DNA of 64,000 bases from Galeopsis tetrahit. Taxonomy: Eukaryota > Streptophyta > Magnoliopsida > Lamiales > Lamiaceae. Under the pieces are notes generated by a model. That model did not search any database. It was not told the origin of the DNA and saw only the letters and a program-made list of their open reading frames with translations. Shown one piece after another: positions 1 to 10,112 of the stretch. Both the position numbers and the translations under genes were made by a program. Each line of letters opens with the position of its first letter. Positions within the stretch are counted from its first letter, which is position 1. Location: the NCBI GenBank assembly GCA_963675135.1, contig OY776125.1:44856513-44920512 (forward strand), in the 5' to 3' direction.

Positions 1-2
1 CT

Positions 3-989
3 GAAGGAGAGGACATCTTGCTTGTCCAAATTTATGTAGATGACATAATTTTTGGATCCCCTAATGAGAAGCTATGTGAGAAATTCTCCAAGCTCATGCA
101 AAGCAAGTTTGAGATGTCCATGATGGGGTTGATGAATTTCTTTTTGGGTCTACAAGTCAAGCAATCTAAAGAAGGAATCTTCATCAACCAAGCTAAGTAC
201 ACCAGAGAAATGATCAAGAAGTTTGGGTGTACAACTAGCAAGCCAGTAAGGATCCCTATGAACACAAATTGGAAGATGGATCCTGATGAGAGTGGTATTC
301 CAACCAACTCTACTGAGTATAGAGGAATAATTGGTTCACTCCTCTATCTCACTGCCAGCAGACCTGATATCACCTTTGCAGTAGGTGTTTGTGCAAGGTT
401 TCAAGCAAATCCTAAGAAAAGCCACCTTGAGGCTGCAAAGAGGATTTTGAGGTATCTCAAAGGCACTGAAAATCTAGGCCTTTGGTACCCTGCTGATGAC
501 AATATTGAGCTAACTGGCTACTCAGATGCTGATTATGGAGGATGTAGGATTGACAGAAAGTCCACCTCAGGGACTTGTCAATTCTTGGGCAACAAACTCA
601 TATCTTGGTTCTCCAAGAAACAAAATACAGTGGCCACCTCCACCACTGAAGCTGAATATGTTGCTGCTGGAAGTTGTTGTGCTCAAATACTTTGGCTAAG
701 ACAACAACTCAGAGACTACAAAGTCAACTCTACTGAAGTGCCAATTTTCTGTGATAACAATAGTGCCATTGCTATATCACAAAATCCTGTCTTGCACACA
801 AGATGCAAACATGTGGACATCAAGCATCACTTCATTAGAGATCATGTGGAGAAGAAGGATATCAAGTTGGTGAAAATTCACACAGACCATCAAAAAGCTG
901 ATATACTAACTAAGCCACTTGCAGAGGCAAGATTCCTGGAATTATCAGCAGAGTTGGGACTTCTTGATCCAGGGAAGCTGGAAAAATGA
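3..989 (+). CDS. Copia pol, C-terminal part: reverse transcriptase end and RNase H
   Basis: This is the last ~328 residues of a Copia polyprotein; the frame is open from base 3, so it is the continuation of a longer ORF. The RT active-site motif YVDD is near residues 12-15. The RT connection follows (GLMNFFLGLQVKQ), then RNase H with SDADYGG, the TSTTEAEYVAA block, FCDNNSAI, and the HTRCKHVDIKHHFIRDH segment common at Copia pol ends. No frameshift or stop is visible before the TGA at 987-989. The protein would copy element RNA to DNA in cytoplasmic particles. The same region of the second sirevirus (54299 onward, minus strand) is clearly similar but not identical. Confidence 0.95.
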   Translation, partial: EGEDILLVQIYVDDIIFGSPNEKLCEKFSKLMQSKFEMSMMGLMNFFLGLQVKQSKEGIFINQAKYTREMIKKFGCTTSKPVRIPMNTNWKMDPDESGIPTNSTEYRGIIGSLLYLTASRPDITFAVGVCARFQANPKKSHLEAAKRILRYLKGTENLGLWYPADDNIELTGYSDADYGGCRIDRKSTSGTCQFLGNKLISWFSKKQNTVATSTTEAEYVAAGSCCAQILWLRQQLRDYKVNSTEVPIFCDNNSAIAISQNPVLHTRCKHVDIKHHFIRDHVEKKDIKLVKIHTDHQKADILTKPLAEARFLELSAELGLLDPGKLEK

Positions 990-1682
990 GTCCAAAGAAG
1001 TTCATTGATTGAAAGGGAAATAAACTCAAACTTCAGCAGACTTGGTCAAGTCTACTGAAAATCAGAAATATGACCTTACTTCTTCAGGACACTTGTCTAT
1101 TAACATTCAGGACCCTTGTCCACTTCTCTTCAGGACACTTGTCCAAATGAGGTCAGATAAGTTGTCCCAGCTATCAAACCAAATCTTGGTATGATAAGCA
1201 CCTATTTTTGGTGATCAATACCTATTTCGAAATCTGTCCCATTGAAATACAGTTTTCACCTTTCTGGGATTTAATTTGTCTCCCACTCAAAAGGTCACTT
1301 TCCATGCATTAAATGCCAAGATTTAACTCTTGTTTGCATTAAACGTTTTGGGACATGATCTATCTCGAAAAACCCCCAGCCTTAAACAAACATTAAAAAC
1401 CACCCACGTTTTGAATAAAACAGTTATTTCACTGTTACATTGGTTTTTGACCATTGGATCAAAAAATAGACAACTCCCCTGAAATCAATCCTAGCCGTCC
1501 ATTTTGGATTTCCATTTTTGCTCATCTTTGAATTGCTTCAAGACCTTACCTACTCATTGACAAACATTCTTTTTAGAATATTCACAAGTCTTAAGATCCC
1601 CACAAACACTTCTTCCCCAAGTATTCGAAACCCTAACTCAAATTTTCTTCAAACTCTCTCAAAGCTCTCTCTGCAAATTTCA
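990..1682 (+). other. Spacer between pol and envelope-like ORF with short direct repeats
   Basis: There is no coding evidence here. Near 1083-1155 a motif close to TTCAGGACACTTGTCC occurs three times in direct orientation. The 3' half is AT-rich and leads into the first ATG of the downstream ORF. In sireviruses this interval would hold whatever allows expression of the extra ORF, such as a splice acceptor; none can be assigned by eye. Confidence 0.6.
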
Positions 1683-4600
1683 ATGGCCCCCAAAGTTAGA
1701 CCTGAGATGCTTGTTGATTTCTCTAACAAGGATCTAGACCTGGATTTTGGCTACTTAAGCAATAAACACAATCTTCATTTTGAGCCAATAGTATCCTTTG
1801 AGAATGAGGATCCTGAAATCACACCAACCTTGAGATGGTTGAGGAGAGCTGGACTTCAAAAGTTCATGGAGGAAAGACCAAGCTCTTGCTTGGAAAACTA
1901 CATGGCAGAATTCTTTGCCTTCCTCAAGTGGAGAGGCAAACCTGAAGATGGTGAAGTATCAACCAGACTATCTTACACAGCAGAAGGAGAGGAAGAAGAG
2001 AGATTCCACAGAGTAAAATTCTCCTCAGAAGATCTGGAAGGAGCTTTTGGACTGCCTTATGAGGGAAGGAATCCAAAAGCTTATGGCACTGGCCATGAAG
2101 ATGAGATAGCCCAAGAATGGCTATTAGTTCCAGGCCCTCTCTCCTCAACTCAAAACAAGAAAACTCTCAAACCAGAGTTTCTCAACCTTTTTGAGGTAGT
2201 TGCTAAGAGCCTCTTAAGCAACACTGGAAGCTTAGAGCAGGTTAGTCATCCAAGGATCAGAATCATGGCTGCCATCATTGATGCCAGTGATAAGGGCATT
2301 AAATTTGATTGGAGGACCTTCATCATGTCTGAGATGATGAAGGAGAAGGCAAAATTCAAGGTGAAAACCCACAATAAGGTGGTGCTAGAAGGGAAAATCA
2401 AGTATTGCACCAGGGCAAGCTTGTTGATTGAGAGGTTTTCCCACTATTCCCAGATGCAGACCTTTGCAAAGCCCCTCCCAGCCCAGAAGATCCTGTTCAG
2501 AAAACTTAGCAAGAAAACTGAACAGAGAAGGATGCTCATGGTCAAACCTGCTGAAGAACAGGAGGAAGAGAAGCCTAAGATGAAAAAGAGAACAAAGGCC
2601 AGGGCTGTCAAAACAAGAAAGATGTCTCAATTGTCTTCAAGAGAAGCCTCAGGAGCATCAGCTGAAGTTGATGCAGTGGCAGAAGAGGGAGTGAGTGTGC
2701 CTTCTGACCACTCAGAAGAGTTGAGGAGGAAGTACAATGAGACTAGGCAAAAGAAGAAGGGTGATAAGAGAATCAGGGAAGTTGTCCCTGAGAAGGAAGG
2801 AAGTGGAAGCAGTAGGGCCAGCAAGAGAAGGGCCAAACCTACTGAGAAGGTGTTGGAGCTTCAAGAAGAAAGGTCTCTTCAATTGGCTCTAAGGGAGAGC
2901 AGAGCTGAAAGCAGGACCAAATCCATGTCAAGGACTAATTCTTCTGGTTCTGGAACTCCAGAATCCAAAGTCCCTGAAGGTCAACCTATAGAGGCCAACC
3001 TCCCTGAAACTCAGTACCTTGAGCCCAACTCCCCTGAAACCCATGTCACCCCTTCCAACCAACCCATTACCCCTGTAAATCTCACTAAGAGATATTCTCC
3101 AGAAGGGAATGTGCAAAGAAGTGGCATTGATGTGCTTGCTGATTTAGCAGTAGATGAGACAAGACTCCTGTCTCCCCTTGACTCATCCATGCTCAATTAT
3201 TCAAAGCTCTTAGAGCATGCACTCAATGAGCCAACCCCCCTGAGTAAAGCCCCTTCAGACCCATTGCTCTCAAAAGCAACTGAAGATCCTTCTACTGCAC
3301 CCAACCCTTCTGAAGCCAACATCCCTGAACTTAATCTGCCTGAAGCTCTATTAGGAGAACCCAGAGCCAACTCCCCTATAACCCAAAGTCCCCACTCAAG
3401 TGGAGATGAGGAGGAGTATACTTATGAAAGTATGCTCAGAGGAGGAGCCAAGGCTACTGTGGACAGTTTGTATCCACAACTTGCTGAATTTCCAAGAATT
3501 CAGAAGGCCTTTCAAGATTTAAGGATGCTTGTTGATGTGAAAGACAAATCCTTGATGGAGATATCACAAGTCATCCAAGATAAGGGTGCAAACTGGTGGC
3601 AGATAGAGGAAAACAGATTATTACACTTTGCTGGAGTTTCAAAGACAAGATTTCTCATTGATGAGGAGATTTTTGCAAAGTTGGTAGCTGATAAGATTGA
3701 GGAGGAGATAGAAAGAAAAGCCAAGGGAATCAAACACCCTGACAGTAGCTCCAATGATGATGATTCCCCTGATGATCCCTCAAACCCTTCAAACCCCAAC
3801 CCTCCTGAAACCCCTCAAGCCAACCTCCCTGAACCCTTTCAACCCAAGTCTTCTATAGCAGACAGACTTTCAAACCCTCCTAAAACCTATCATAGGAAAG
3901 GCTCTGTATCTTCAGAGGTGTTGACCAAGGGTGGTAACACAACCAAAGACACATCTGCCAATGAAGGTTCTTCTAAACCCAAGGCACAGCCTAAAGATGT
4001 TGAGGTTCCTGTACTAGAGGCTAGTTTGATTAAGGCCTATTCAGTGTCAGAAGAGTTGGACACTGATCAGCCCTTAATCATTCAGGATGACTCAGTGGCT
4101 GCTGAGATAAGCACTGTGATCTCCTCACAACTGCCATCTTTGAACCTTGTTGAAGGTGGAGATGCTGCAGGTTTAGGAGAAGGAGTTGAAAAGGAAAGTA
4201 GTCTTGAAAAATCAGAGGGAGTTATGGATGATAGAGAGGTAGTTATCACTAAGATTGTGAGTGTACCAACATATGAGGGTGGTATAAGTGAGGAAGGACA
4301 GGTTATTCTTGAAGTCAAATCTGAACTTCAAGAATCCCTTGATGAAAGGAGGCCTGATTCCTTGAGTGAGAACATTATTAAAGAAGGGAGAAAAGAACAA
4401 GTTGAAAATGAGAAGAAGACTGCTGATGTATCAGAGTCTTATACAAAAGAAATTGAGGGTGATGAGTGCTTATTTCCTAACTTGTTTGACTTGTCTGATG
4501 TTGCAGGTATTTCTCTTGATCAAATTTTTGCAGATGAATTCCTAACAGATGCACCTATCCAAGTAGATTCAGGCTCAGCTCAGGCCTTACTTGGAATGCA

Positions 4601-6428
4601 ATCAGAGAAGTTGGACTCCTTGGCTCATCAAGTCCAATCTGCTCATGCTGAAACTTCAGGAACCTTGAATGAGCAAGGAAGGACTCTAGCATCTGTAGAA
4701 ATGAGGCTCACTGGCTCTGAAGATGTTGTGCTACCAACCCTTGAGGCAAGGAACAGTGGTGTGGAATCTGGTCTCCAAACCATCTCCACTGAAGTTCAAA
4801 ATGCCAAATCAACCATGGAAGCCATCTCAGAGGAGGTCAAGAAAGAGCAAAAGCTGCTGAGAGACAATCACAATGCCAATGTCAAAGCTCTCAGGCTAAC
4901 TGTCAAACAAGCTATTGGAAAGAAGACTGCACTGCAAAAGAGAAGAGCTGAAGAGCAAAGACTAGCCATGGTGAAGGCAGCCTCTGAAAAGTTTTCCCAA
5001 GAGGTATTGGCCAACATTGCTGAAGGTGCAGTGGCCAACCTCACTGAGCTTCTTCAAGCCCAACTGGATACATCTCTGAGAACAACCTTGGAGGAGGTTG
5101 TCCAACAAAAGATGAAGCCTGTTCTAGCTTTTCTTAGCTTGAGCAATGATAAAATGCAAGATATACATGATGAAAATGTGTATTTGTTGGAAGAGATGAA
5201 GTCCCTAAACCAGGCCCAATCCCTGATGGCCTCAACAATGAGTGACCTCAAGCCCCAGTGTTTTGATGCTGCCAAAAAGGGGGAAAGGGAAAGAGCTAGA
5301 GCAAAAGGTGCCTTGGTGATTGGGAGCCCAGTCAAAGGGAAAGACAACATTGCTGAAGGAAAAGGCAAAGAGCCTGAAGTACTGAATTTGGAAGAATTGA
5401 ATGAAGAAGAGCAATTAGCACTTGCTTTGAAAAACTCTATGGCCTCAGCTCAAGAAGAAAGGATGAGGTTACAACAAAGACCAGGTGGTGAAATATCAGG
5501 TTTGGACAAGAATACTGAAGGTGTCCAAACTAGAGGAAAGATCAAGAAGGCCCAAGGAAAGAAGAGACAAGTTGAGAAATTCACTGACTTTCCTAGCAGC
5601 CTTGATCTTCCACCTGAATTCAGAATTGATGAAGATGAGCCTACATCAAAGAAAGCTAAAACTGCTGAAGAGCCCAAAGCTGCTGAAAAGGACAAGTCTT
5701 CTGAATCTGGCAAAACTACTGAAAGTCCCAAGTCCACTGAAGACATTGAAGAATTATTTGCTGAAGGATTTGGACCTGAACCCAAGAAGAAGACAACAAT
5801 CCTAGCCCATGATCCATCAAAGCTGTTTCATGAAGGGTGTGGCAAAGACCCTGAAACACAACAGCAATTGGCCATGATGAGAGCCCAAGAGAAAATGGAT
5901 CTGATGGAAGAAGCCAACAGAGCAAGAGATGAGAGAAGAGCAAACTTTCAGAGACCAAGAAGGAGGAGAGCAACTTATAGCAAGATGAAGCCTCAGCTTC
6001 TAATCCCAATGGACACCAAATATCCACACTTGGATAAATGGGTGCCAATTCAACTGAATGATACATGGGAAGAGGCCAAAAGGGAGTTTGTCTATGACTA
6101 TTATGTCATTGACAGATGGAATGGAGGAGATGCAAACTCTGCCTTCACTGAGTTCATGCTAGAATACTACAGAGAGTTGTATCAACAACTACTTGCAGCT
6201 GCTGACATTGCAAGAATTGAACTCACAGCTCCCAAGCCAATCATATACATGCCTCCAAAGCTTGAAGGATGGATTGACCAAGCAAGAATTCTGAGAGAAT
6301 TCACTGAGATCCTTAAGCTAAACAAGATGGTTCTTGGACCTAAGGGAACCAACCAAGAAGCCATGGCATTGAAAAGAAGAGTGTGGGCACAGTATGGAAT
6401 GCTGCCACCCCCTGAGGATGATCTTTGA
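1683..6428 (+). CDS. Sirevirus envelope-like ORF (about 1581 aa, intact)
   Basis: This ORF lies between pol and the 3' LTR, the position of the 'env-like' ORF of sireviruses. The frame is open from 1518, but the first ATG (MAPKVRPEM...) is at 1683, so I take that start. An N-terminal globular region of about 300 residues resembles the plant-mobile/'putative plant transposon protein' type. Basic and Ser/Pro-rich stretches follow, including repeated PE/SPE/LPE units near residues 420-600. The C-terminal half is rich in Glu, Lys and Gln and predicted coiled coil, with the block MRLTGSEDVVLPT. No convincing signal peptide or transmembrane anchor is visible, so a true envelope function is doubtful. 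A degraded relative lies at 45173-46690 on the minus strand. It is unbroken over almost 4.8 kb, which argues for recent activity of the family. Confidence 0.8.
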   Translation: MAPKVRPEMLVDFSNKDLDLDFGYLSNKHNLHFEPIVSFENEDPEITPTLRWLRRAGLQKFMEERPSSCLENYMAEFFAFLKWRGKPEDGEVSTRLSYTAEGEEEERFHRVKFSSEDLEGAFGLPYEGRNPKAYGTGHEDEIAQEWLLVPGPLSSTQNKKTLKPEFLNLFEVVAKSLLSNTGSLEQVSHPRIRIMAAIIDASDKGIKFDWRTFIMSEMMKEKAKFKVKTHNKVVLEGKIKYCTRASLLIERFSHYSQMQTFAKPLPAQKILFRKLSKKTEQRRMLMVKPAEEQEEEKPKMKKRTKARAVKTRKMSQLSSREASGASAEVDAVAEEGVSVPSDHSEELRRKYNETRQKKKGDKRIREVVPEKEGSGSSRASKRRAKPTEKVLELQEERSLQLALRESRAESRTKSMSRTNSSGSGTPESKVPEGQPIEANLPETQYLEPNSPETHVTPSNQPITPVNLTKRYSPEGNVQRSGIDVLADLAVDETRLLSPLDSSMLNYSKLLEHALNEPTPLSKAPSDPLLSKATEDPSTAPNPSEANIPELNLPEALLGEPRANSPITQSPHSSGDEEEYTYESMLRGGAKATVDSLYPQLAEFPRIQKAFQDLRMLVDVKDKSLMEISQVIQDKGANWWQIEENRLLHFAGVSKTRFLIDEEIFAKLVADKIEEEIERKAKGIKHPDSSSNDDDSPDDPSNPSNPNPPETPQANLPEPFQPKSSIADRLSNPPKTYHRKGSVSSEVLTKGGNTTKDTSANEGSSKPKAQPKDVEVPVLEASLIKAYSVSEELDTDQPLIIQDDSVAAEISTVISSQLPSLNLVEGGDAAGLGEGVEKESSLEKSEGVMDDREVVITKIVSVPTYEGGISEEGQVILEVKSELQESLDERRPDSLSENIIKEGRKEQVENEKKTADVSESYTKEIEGDECLFPNLFDLSDVAGISLDQIFADEFLTDAPIQVDSGSAQALLGMQSEKLDSLAHQVQSAHAETSGTLNEQGRTLASVEMRLTGSEDVVLPTLEARNSGVESGLQTISTEVQNAKSTMEAISEEVKKEQKLLRDNHNANVKALRLTVKQAIGKKTALQKRRAEEQRLAMVKAASEKFSQEVLANIAEGAVANLTELLQAQLDTSLRTTLEEVVQQKMKPVLAFLSLSNDKMQDIHDENVYLLEEMKSLNQAQSLMASTMSDLKPQCFDAAKKGERERARAKGALVIGSPVKGKDNIAEGKGKEPEVLNLEELNEEEQLALALKNSMASAQEERMRLQQRPGGEISGLDKNTEGVQTRGKIKKAQGKKRQVEKFTDFPSSLDLPPEFRIDEDEPTSKKAKTAEEPKAAEKDKSSESGKTTESPKSTEDIEELFAEGFGPEPKKKTTILAHDPSKLFHEGCGKDPETQQQLAMMRAQEKMDLMEEANRARDERRANFQRPRRRRATYSKMKPQLLIPMDTKYPHLDKWVPIQLNDTWEEAKREFVYDYYVIDRWNGGDANSAFTEFMLEYYRELYQQLLAAADIARIELTAPKPIIYMPPKLEGWIDQARILREFTEILKLNKMVLGPKGTNQEAMALKRRVWAQYGMLPPPEDDL

Positions 6429-6884
6429 AATGGCTAAGTCTTCTGACCTCTCTTGATTGATCAACTATACTGAAATATGGTCAAGATTGCTGATGTGGTG
6501 TGCTAATCTGTCTGCTCTGATTTGTTATGGATTGCTCTGATACAAGCTCTGTGCTCTGATGCTGAAAATCTTATTTATGTCTTGAATTGTTAGAATGAAA
6601 TGCTCTGATGTATTTAAGTGTTATTGATTCATGCTCTGATATGTTAATTTCAACTATCAACATGCTTGTAATGATCTTTGAATGAATGATAGTTAAACTT
6701 ATTTTTGAATCAAGAAACACTAATCTCTCTATGCCTATCTTGAAACCTACTTGCAACAAAAACAGTGAATACACTAACACATTATCTTTTCAGGAATATT
6801 GATCCTAGTCATGTCTTCTGAAGATACATGTAATAGGTGTAGACAAGTCACTTTTGCTTAGACAGTGTAGGTTTTGGCATCATC

Positions 6885-6897
6885 AAAAAGGGGGAAA
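6885..6897 (+). other. Polypurine tract of SIRE copy 1
   Basis: A purine run (AAAAAGGGGGAAA) stops two bases before the 3' LTR start, the expected primer site for plus-strand DNA synthesis. The second sirevirus has a near-identical tract (AAAAATGGGGAAA on its minus strand). Confidence 0.85.
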
Positions 6898-6898
6898 T

Positions 6899-8703
6899 TG
6901 TTGGGAATAAAATGAGATATGTTTTGATCTAATACCAAAACCCCCTGAGACATGCCTAAGTCAAGATAAACATGTTCTAGAAATGTTAGAACATATAGAA
7001 TATAGGCTAGATGAGAAGCTGAAGTGTTAGGCAGCTCTTAGACAATTAGATGCACAATTTGAGGGGGAACCTACTTTTAAGATGATCAAGATCAAGTCCC
7101 CTCAAGGCTCAAAATTCTGGAACAATCACTTAAGAACAAGGACACTCTATGGAAAACCAAAAGCTCTGATCAGGAGAGTTGTCCAAAGAAGCTGTCCATA
7201 TGCAAGAACAAGCTTACCTAGCTCAAAAGGACAAGGCTACTCAAAGGCTTTGGATCAGGAGAGTTGTCCATAGAAGCCAACTCTATGAGTAAAATGATCT
7301 AATGCTAAAAGACCAAATATGCTGATCAGAAGAGTTGTCCAGAAGAGTTGTCTCAGCAAGATTAAATCAGAACAGATACTCTAAAGGTTGAAGGTCAACT
7401 ATGCTGAAAAATTAAGGACAACCATACCCTAAAGAAATGCAATATGCCAAGATCATCTTGGAGTGAAATAAAGGGAAAGAGCCAAGTCATCTGAAGAAGA
7501 GCAAGCCAACCTTGCTGAAAAGCAAAACTGCTGATAGTGATAAGGAGAGTTGTCCAGATGATAAGGAATGTTGTCCTATCATTGGATCAACCTTCAGAAG
7601 CCATGTCCAAGTCCTAACAAGAAGTCAAACATTGGGAAAAGTGCTGCAGAATGAAGACAAAGTCTTACAAGCCGTTTATTACCCAAATGAGGACATGTCA
7701 CTATCAAGAATCTGTCTTCCAGTTTGAAGAACTCAAGGAAGACATTTATAGCAACTTGGGGCTACCTCTCCAACGGGCAAATCCTCCATTTTGTCTATAA
7801 ATACAGAAGTGTGAAGACCATTTGAAAGCACCTCAACCTTGACAAGAATATCCAACTATCCTACAAGTTGACAAGTGCTCTCAAGCTTTCAAAGAGACTA
7901 TCTTAGTCTTTATACACTTCTTCTAAGCTGAACCCAATTGTATATTCATACACAAGCTTAGAGAGATATCCTATCCTTATACCTTGACCTTCATTGTAAA
8001 GGATATCTCATTAGTTGGAACCTTACTTCAACCCTTAACCCTTTCAAGTGAGAAAGTGAGAAGGTTGTAGTAGTAGAAGTGGTAGGAGCTGACTGTTGAG
8101 AGAAGAACAGTTCAGTTCTGAGTTGAGAAAAGGGTACTAGGACTCTAGACATTCTAGGGATCAATTCACCAAGGAGTGGTGTTCTTGATCAAGTGCACCT
8201 TGGCACTATAAAACAAGTTAATTCCAAGAGTGAAGGAATTATCCTGTTAAATCAGGGAAAGTGGATGTAGGAGCTTGAGTCTCTGAACCACTATAAACTC
8301 TTGTGTTGATTTACTTTACAAGTACTTACATTCACTCAACACTGCACACAAAACTGATCTTTCAAGATACATATTCAAAGACTGTACAAAACTGATTTGG
8401 ACAACTTCCCTGAAGCTTAACTGGACTGGTTTGGATTGGGAAAGTGATTTCAGAAATTAAAGGAGTCTAAACTTAAAGGGCCAACCACTATTCCGCACAT
8501 ATAACTCTCCTAGATAGTTATTCAACTAAGTACTCAATAGTACTTAGTAGTCTGATTGTCTTAGAAGAGTTAATCTTCTTCAGCAGAGTTGTCCAAGACA
8601 ACCTTGTTGAACTCTGGTTTGATCAAATTAGCAAAAGAATTGCATACAAGTGTATTCCCCCCCCCCCCCATACACTTGTTATATACTCCTTTCAGGACCA
8701 ACA
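6899..8703 (+). repeat. 3' LTR of SIRE copy 1 (1805 bp)
   Basis: It begins TGTTGG directly after the polypurine tract and ends CCAACA, a perfect 6-bp terminal inverted repeat. Inside, the motif GAGAGTTGTCC recurs several times between about 7170 and 7560, and a run of 13 C lies at 8657-8669 close to the end, as often seen in sirevirus LTRs. ORFs inside this interval are not convincing coding sequences. Confidence 0.92.
7794..7802 (+). promoter_or_regulatory. Putative TATA box in LTR of SIRE copy 1
   Basis: CTATAAATA lies about half way through the LTR, the usual place for the U3/R promoter of plant Copia LTRs. Transcription would start about 30 bp downstream. Confidence 0.6.
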
Positions 8704-9076
8704 TGTGTTATAAATTAATTAACCTAAATTGGTTTAGCTCCGAATTCCCCGGAAAAAAACACGTCATTAGACACCAATTCTGCCATAATACACCCAATCG
8801 ACCACATGTCAATTGCTTTGGTGTACGTCCCTCCACCTAGAAGAATCTCGGGGGTACGGTACCATAAAGTACCGACCCCTGGAGTGAACGACCCTAATCC
8901 ACTCTCAAACATACGGGACAAACTAAAGTCACATATTTTCAATTGAGTTGTATCCTTGATGTTGAGCACAATGTTAGCGGGCTTAAGATCCCTGTGCATT
9001 ACATCCAAATCATGAAGAAAGTCAAAACCTTCGAGTATTTATTTCATCATGATTTTGACTTCACTTACTTCACTTA

Positions 9077-9790
9077 GGGCATGTTCAGAGACGGACAATT
9101 TTGTAAAATTTCTGAGGGTATTTTCGTAATTTCACATATATAAATATTTAAATAATATTAATAATATATATATACTATATATAAATTATATATGGTAGTA
9201 TGAATTATATATGGCGGCTCAGTACTTGAAAAGTGGTTGCATAGTCGGCTACTAATATTCGCAATTTCAAATCATCGTGCAAAGTAATTAAATAAGTAAT
9301 TCAATTAAAAAACAGAGTGTCAGAGCTTTCAAAACAGAGATCAAGAAAAATATGTCCCATTAATTTTCGATATTGAAGGTAAAATTTGTTTATTATTAAT
9401 TTAAATTTTTTATCTTTCTTTATTATTTTTTATTTTATTCTTTTGTCTTCTTATTGAATTTAGGGTTTTTCAGATTTTAGGGTTTCTCAAAATTGTCTCC
9501 ACTTAAAAATTTTGATATGAAATAAATTCTTTATATTTAAAGTTCAAGAATATACATTCATCTTGTTAAAATTTCATTTTTGAATTTTTTTTTATTGTTA
9601 ATATTTGGCCCCCCGACTTGAAAATCCTGGGTCCGTCACTGGGCATGTTTGATAGCAAACACTGATTATCTAAGATTATGATGATAATTAAACTTTATAA
9701 ATTTTAAAGCCCCTTAATCTAAGTTATCAAACAATCAATAAAAATGATATATAGTTAATCCAGGTTTAATCTAAGCTATCAAACATGGCC
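9077..9790. mobile_element. Tourist/PIF-Harbinger-type MITE with internal hAT insertion
   Basis: Ends are GGGCATGTT... on the left and ...AACATGGCC on the right, flanked on both sides by TTA (9074-9076 and 9791-9793), the 3-bp TSD of PIF/Harbinger elements. Without the nested hAT and its duplication the MITE is about 150 bp. Its termini, GGGCATGTTTGATAGC against GGCCATGTTTGATAGC (reverse complement), match at 15 of 16 bases. No coding capacity. Confidence 0.85.
9086..9641. mobile_element. Non-autonomous hAT-type element (556 bp) inside the MITE
   Basis: Termini CAGAGACGGAC and CAGTGACGGAC (reverse complement of the right end) match at 10 of 11. The element is flanked by the 8-bp direct repeat GGCATGTT (9078-9085 and 9642-9649). 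An 8-bp TSD and CAGNG termini fit the hAT superfamily. The interior is AT-rich without ORFs. Confidence 0.83.
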
Positions 9791-10010
9791 TTAGTGTCAA
9801 CGGCCCTCTCTTGGCATTCATGAATCTCCTTAAGTCATGTACTCCATCACTACGTACACACGGCCATCGCCTTCGTGGATGAGTCTTTTGTACTCCACGA
9901 TCGAATCGAGGGGTGGGGCAGAAGGCACGACAAGAAGGCGAGTTCTTGTCTTGTAGATTCAGACATGCCGTGCAATTCGTGGTTGTGCAATTCCTGCTTA
10001 ATGGCCACGA

Positions 10011-10112
10011 TTTCACCGGATGCATTGTTTCTTCCTTGGTATACAATTAAGTTGAGTAGGGTTTCACCGGATGCATTGTTTCTTCCTTGGTATACAATTA
10101 AGTTGAGTAGGG
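10011..10112. repeat. Exact 51-bp tandem duplication at the 5' edge of the kinase pseudogene
   Basis: Two identical 51-bp copies start at 10011 and 10062. The unit contains kinase-derived sequence around GRNNASG. The length is a multiple of three and it is identical in both copies, suggesting a recent slippage or unequal exchange. Confidence 0.95.

Larger units (their letters stand above)
1..8703 (+). mobile_element. Sirevirus-type Copia retrotransposon, 3' part (SIRE copy 1)
   Basis: This is the downstream part of a Ty1/Copia element of the SIRE/Maximus lineage; the 5' LTR, gag and most of pol lie left of the window. In order it shows the end of reverse transcriptase and RNase H (3-989), a spacer, a very long extra ORF after pol (1683-6428), a polypurine tract and a 3' LTR (6899-8703). 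An extra ORF between pol and the 3' LTR and an LTR starting TGTTGGG are hallmarks of sireviruses. It runs opposite to the second sirevirus at 48228-61662. The 5-bp target duplication cannot be verified because the other end is outside the window. Confidence 0.93.
8724..10044 (-). pseudogene. CDK-like protein kinase pseudogene, split by nested transposons
   Basis: Read on the minus strand from 10044, the kinase domain can be followed: GRVYQGRNNASGEIVAIKQ (N-lobe lysine), HPSI, VEYKR...GDGRVYVVMEY, HDLRRFMNAKRGPLTL, SEVSEVKIMMK, ILEGFDFLHDLDVMHRDLKP, CDFSLSR, GTLWYRTPEILLGG, DMWSIGCIMAEL. This order is typical of CMGC/CDK-like kinases. It is dead: frameshifts follow HPSI and VVMEY, a TAA replaces a codon after KIMMK (near 9037), the DFG glycine is Ser, and homology ends after VFFSG. 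A 714-bp transposon block (9077-9790) interrupts it. Removing that block and one TTA restores the frame across the junction (LTL-SEV), so the parent copy had no intron there. Original symbol unknown. Confidence 0.88.

Noticed and set aside
8641..8675. Ending the SIRE copy 1 LTR at the poly-C/ATACA sequence
   Set aside because: The CCAACA at 8698-8703 forms a perfect inverted pair with TGTTGG at 6899, the better LTR end.
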